Source of the DNA: Bacteroidales bacterium
GTDB taxonomy: Bacteria; Bacteroidota; Bacteroidia; Bacteroidales; Tenuifilaceae
Direction: 5' to 3'
Assembly (NCBI GenBank): GCA_003531155.1
Contig: DQHR01000136.1
Location: 1-28,165, forward strand
Length of the DNA stretch: 28,165 nt
Shown: positions 26,301-28,165 of the stretch, one piece after another
Layout: the number at the start of each line of letters is the position of its first letter
Position numbering within the stretch: the stretch's first letter is position 1
Position numbers and translations under genes: made by a program
The notes under the pieces: model-generated
Databases searched by the model: none
What the model was told of the DNA's origin: nothing
What the model saw: only the letters and a program-made list of their open reading frames with translations

Positions 26301-26728
26301 GATTTTTGCATCAAATCGTTGATCATTCCCTGCAAACCCATCTTACGACCATCATCGGGCGAATAGATTCCTGCAATACCATAACTATGAAGTTCTTCCT
26401 GTTCACTGGGAAGAATCACGCCGCCGCCACCTCCAAAAATCTTGATATGCTCACTCCCCTTTTGCTTCAGAAGATCAAACATATACTTGAAGAACTCAAT
26501 GTGCCCCCCCTGATAAGAGGTTACTGCAATTGCTTGCGCATCCTCTTGGATTGCGCAATTTACAATCTCATCAACCGATCGATTATGCCCAAGGTGAATA
26601 ACCTCGCCACCTGTAGACTGAATCATCCGGCGAATAATATTTATTGAAGCATCATGCCCATCGAAAAGAGAGGTAGCCGTTATAATTCTAATATGATTTT
26701 GTGGCTTATAAGGTTCGAGGTTGGTCAT
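23357..26728 (-). CDS. icmF: fused isobutyryl-CoA mutase IcmF
   Basis: 1123 residues in the fused order of IcmF. Residues about 10-150 are a B12-binding domain with D23-x-H25 (FDGHDAS; His is the cobalt ligand). Residues about 195-450 are a MeaB/ArgK-type GTPase chaperone with P-loop G202-TGGAGK208-S and N342-K-F-D345. From about 540 comes the mutase domain. F584 (TRMFAGEG) and Q772 (QAQNT) fall where IcmF has Phe and Gln and methylmalonyl-CoA mutase has Tyr and Arg, so isobutyryl-CoA to n-butyryl-CoA is favoured. It lies between an acyl-CoA dehydrogenase gene upstream and the butyrate kinase paralog downstream, fitting C4 acyl-CoA interconversion in valine or isobutyrate metabolism. Other acyl-CoA mutase activities remain possible. 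Confidence 0.93.
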   Translation of the reverse strand: MTNLEPYKPQNHIRIITATSLFDGHDASINIIRRMIQSTGGEVIHLGHNRSVDEIVNCAIQEDAQAIAVTSYQGGHIEFFKYMFDLLKQKGSEHIKIFGGGGGVILPSEQEELHSYGIAGIYSPDDGRKMGLQGMINDLMQKSDFPLGHGPINLEKIKTKEPTEIASLISMAENYPEKAKEYLDLIKNQTNDSKIPVIGFTGTGGAGKSSLVDEVVHRMIEQFPTLTIGIVSVDPSKRKGGGALLGDRIRMNSINHPNIYMRSLATRQANLALSAYVPDTLNILKYAGYDLLILESSGIGQSDTEIIDFSDVYCYVMTPEYGAASQLEKIAMLDYADIIAINKFDKQGALDALRDVKKQYQRNFKFFDKSVDSMPVFGTIASQFNNDGLNIFFENLIGIISKKTGFDFPLSHNILKRNSFVEQIIPNSKVRYLAEIAHVVRNYNKKVDEQALFANRLQALVQSAKEFDSYSESEGILHQLNLKIESVQDLLDKENLQILEDWEDKKKRYSNDYYEYEVRGKKIKVETHVETLSHTKLPKIAMPSFTSWGDILKWNLTENVPGEFPYAAGVFPFKRENEDPTRMFAGEGNPERTNKRFHYLSAGQKAKRLSTAFDSVTLYGSDPDIRPDIYGKVGNSGVSIACLDDAKKLYSGFDLLDISTSVSMTINGPAPIMVGYFLNVAIDQQCEKYIKENGLEAEVKAKIDNILKKKGVHRNEYQGKLPKSNNGLGLMLLGVSGDQVLPSDIYNNLKKCTLENVRGTIQADILKEDQAQNTCIFSTDFALKMMGDIQEYFINNNVKNYYSVSISGYHIAEAGANPISQLAFTLANGFTYVEYYLARGMKIDDFAPNLSFFFSNGIDPEYTVIGRVARIIWAKAMRFRYGANQNSQKLKYHIQTSGRSLHSQEIEFNDIRTTLQALSAIYDNCNSLHTNAYDEAITTPTEESVRRAMAIQMIINHEYGLAKNQNSLQGSFIIEELTKLVEEAVMLEFERISERGGVLGAMETMYQRGKIQSESLYYESLKHSGKLPIMGVNTFLSSTGSPTIVPREVIRATQQEKDYQVENVKIMKQANVDKAKEALLNLKNAVLENQNTFEYIFEAAKYCTIGQITNSLYEVGGQYRRNM

Positions 26729-26744
26729 AATTTGTATGTTTTTA

Positions 26745-26850
26745 TTTAACCACTAAGGACACTAAGGTTTTCACTAAGAACTCGAAGTATAACATTAACT
26801 AGTTTTCTCTTTGTGACCTTTGTGTGCACTTTGAGGACTTTGCGGTTAAA
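26745..26850. repeat. degenerate CACTAAG repeat element with inverted TTTAACC ends
   Basis: Opens with TTTAACCACTAAGGACACT and closes with GACTTTGCGGTTAAA, giving inverted 7-bp ends. The left half holds several CACTAAG units, and the right half holds inverted CACAAAG-like units (CTTTGTG, CTTTGAG). It fills most of the 151-bp gap between icmF and the acyl-CoA dehydrogenase gene. It resembles the arms flanking the GxxExxY gene but contains no gene. Confidence 0.65.
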
Positions 26851-26879
26851 AAATGAAACTAATACTTCAGAGTTTCGAA

Positions 26880-28022
26880 TTATTTTCCCGACAAGGCTCT
26901 AGATATAATTATCTTCTGAATCTCCGATGTTCCCTCATAAATCTGAGTTAACTTGGCGTCGCGCATTAGTCGTTCAACATGATATTCCTTTACATACCCA
27001 TACCCACCGTGAATTTGAACTGCTTCCGTAGTTGCTTTCATTGCCGTTTCGGCAGTATAAAGTTTTGCCATAGCACTTGCAGTGCCATAGGGTTGATGTT
27101 TATCCTTAAGCCAAGCGGCCTTTAGGCATAAAAATCTAGCGGCCTCAATTTCAGTAGCCATATCGGCTAATTTGAATGCAATAGCCTGATGGTTTATTAT
27201 CTCAGTGCCAAACGTTTTTCGCTCTTTGGCATATTTTGTAGCAAAATCCAGCGCTCCTGATGCAATGCCAAGTGCTTGCGAAGCAATGCCTATCCGGCCA
27301 CCCTCGAGCGTTTTCATGGCAATTTTAAAGCCCATGCCATCATCACTAAGCCTATTCTCCTTTGGAACGATAACATCGGTAAACATTACCGAATGGGTAT
27401 CGGAACTACGCATGCCCATTTTGTTCTCGTGTATTCCAACGGAAACCCCTTTTGTTTTTCGTTCAACAATAAAGGCATTTATGCCTTTATGCCCCTTTTC
27501 GGGATGGGTTTGAGCAATTACAATATAAGTATCGGCAGAACCGCCATTGGTTATCCAATTCTTTGTACCGTTTAGTATATAGTGATCGCCATTTTCGATG
27601 GCCTTTGTATGCTGCGAGGTAGCGTCTGAACCGGCTTCAGGTTCAGATAAAAGGAAGGCACCCAACTTTTCGCCTTTGGCAAGCGGGACAAGGTATTTTT
27701 GCTTTTGCTCTTCAGTTCCAAACTCTTCGAGTTCGTAGCAAACAAGTGAATTATTCACCGAAATAATTACACCAACTGATGCATCAATCTTTGAAATCTC
27801 CTCGATGGCCAAAACGTACGATATTGTATCAAGCCCGCTACCGCCATACTGAGGACTAACAAGCATCCCCATAAAGCCGAGTTCGGCAAGGTTTTTAATA
27901 TGCTGTACAGGAAATTCGCAATGCTCATCGCGATGTATAACATCTTTCATCAGCTCACGCTGGGCATAATCACGAGCCGATTGCTGAATCATCAATTGCT
28001 CTTCAGTGAATTCAAAGTTCAT
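26880..28022 (-). CDS. short-chain acyl-CoA dehydrogenase (butyryl-CoA type)
   Basis: 380 residues, the classical size. The N-terminal helical domain (FTEEQLMIQQSARDYAQREL), the middle-domain flavin motif LSEPEAGSDA with WITNG, and the C-terminal IHGGYGYVKEYHVERLMRDAK are all typical. The catalytic base is E363 in IYEGTSE, at the position used by short-chain and butyryl-CoA dehydrogenases (E367/E368). It oxidises an acyl-CoA, probably C4, to the enoyl-CoA, or works in reverse with electron-transfer flavoprotein. No etfAB is in the window. It is upstream of icmF by 151 bp. A palindrome and a strong hairpin lie upstream of it. Isobutyryl-CoA or 2-methylbutyryl-CoA as substrate cannot be excluded. 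Confidence 0.92.
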   Translation of the reverse strand: MNFEFTEEQLMIQQSARDYAQRELMKDVIHRDEHCEFPVQHIKNLAELGFMGMLVSPQYGGSGLDTISYVLAIEEISKIDASVGVIISVNNSLVCYELEEFGTEEQKQKYLVPLAKGEKLGAFLLSEPEAGSDATSQHTKAIENGDHYILNGTKNWITNGGSADTYIVIAQTHPEKGHKGINAFIVERKTKGVSVGIHENKMGMRSSDTHSVMFTDVIVPKENRLSDDGMGFKIAMKTLEGGRIGIASQALGIASGALDFATKYAKERKTFGTEIINHQAIAFKLADMATEIEAARFLCLKAAWLKDKHQPYGTASAMAKLYTAETAMKATTEAVQIHGGYGYVKEYHVERLMRDAKLTQIYEGTSEIQKIIISRALSGK

Positions 28023-28091
28023 AACGTTTTGTTTGTTAGGGTTTGAAAAATCAAATAAAGGCTAGAATTGGAACAATGAATAAACAACCCC

Positions 28092-28109
28092 TTTAAACAA
28101 ATGTTTAAA
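28092..28109. promoter_or_regulatory. candidate operator upstream of the acyl-CoA dehydrogenase gene
   Basis: An 18-bp palindrome, TTTAAACA-AA-TGTTTAAA, with perfect 8-bp arms, 70 bp before the start codon. It has the symmetry of a dimeric repressor site; the inner AAAC-N4-GTTT resembles sites described for TetR-family regulators of fatty-acid oxidation such as PsrA. No regulator gene is in the window, and the assignment is inference. Confidence 0.4.
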
Positions 28110-28111
28110 TA

Positions 28112-28165
28112 AAAGAGCGATAAGTTATACTGATTGTTGTCAATCAGTATAACTTATCGCTCTTT
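28112..28165. terminator. perfect 25-bp hairpin at the window edge, possible bidirectional terminator
   Basis: Arms 28112-28136 and 28141-28165 are exact reverse complements (25 of 25) around a TTGT loop; the stem may continue beyond the window. The A3/T3 base could grow into a U-run on either strand, which fits a terminator for the gene to the right. The stem is much longer than the 13-14 bp terminators seen elsewhere here, so another role is possible. Confidence 0.55.

Noticed and set aside
26504..26510. Run of seven C (G on the coding strand) in icmF as a possible phase-variation tract
   Set aside because: The tract is short, encodes conserved glycines of the B12-binding domain in frame, and lies in a metabolic gene, so slippage regulation is unlikely.

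Overview
The window looks like a chromosomal segment of a Bacteroidota bacterium, most likely in or near the order Bacteroidales. Support comes from a PorV/PorQ-type outer-membrane protein, a DAHP synthase fused to chorismate mutase, TAnnTTTG-type promoter boxes, exported proteins with glutamine right after the signal peptide, and AT-rich Bacteroidota-style coding. It is mostly housekeeping and central metabolism. I saw no rRNA, tRNA, CRISPR array, phage or complete IS element. No gene-free stretch exceeds about 230 bp.

Layout: (1) 1-504, the 3' part of a plsC-like acyltransferase. (2) 535-1827 (minus), an exported tyrosine/dual-specificity phosphatase followed by a DUF1003 membrane protein. 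(3) 1962-8293 (plus), a compact TCA run, malate:quinone oxidoreductase - aconitase - NADP isocitrate dehydrogenase - citrate synthase, turning malate-derived oxaloacetate into 2-oxoglutarate. It is followed by a TPR protein, a terminator and a GT-C glycosyltransferase. (4) 10602-16114 (minus), PorV/PorQ-like protein, HAD hydrolase, a GxxExxY protein flanked by inverted repeats, a glutaminyl cyclotransferase lipoprotein and penicillin-binding protein 1C. (5) 16221-17376 (plus), phosphatidylserine synthase and a lone PurS. (6) 17386-18495 (minus), DAHP synthase/chorismate mutase. (7) 18642-21963 (plus), proline dehydrogenase, a small beta-barrel protein, butyrate kinase 1 and a hotdog thioesterase. 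(8) 22036-28022 (minus), acyl-CoA dehydrogenase, the fused isobutyryl-CoA mutase IcmF and a second, divergent butyrate kinase.

Region 19.5-28 kb forms a plausible C4 acyl-CoA module: IcmF interconverts isobutyryl-CoA and butyryl-CoA, the acyl-CoA dehydrogenase links butyryl-CoA with crotonyl-CoA, the butyrate kinases act at the acyl-phosphate step, and the thioesterase may release free acids. No phosphotransbutyrylase is present in the window.

The best leads for something undescribed are: the two butyrate kinase paralogs, one of which has lost the canonical phosphate-loop sequence; the GxxExxY gene bracketed by inverted CACTGAG-type repeats, with a gene-free relative of those repeats upstream of icmF; a 69-bp palindromic interspersed-type repeat; a perfect 25-bp hairpin at the right edge; and a glutaminyl cyclase encoded among exported proteins whose predicted mature N-terminus is Gln.
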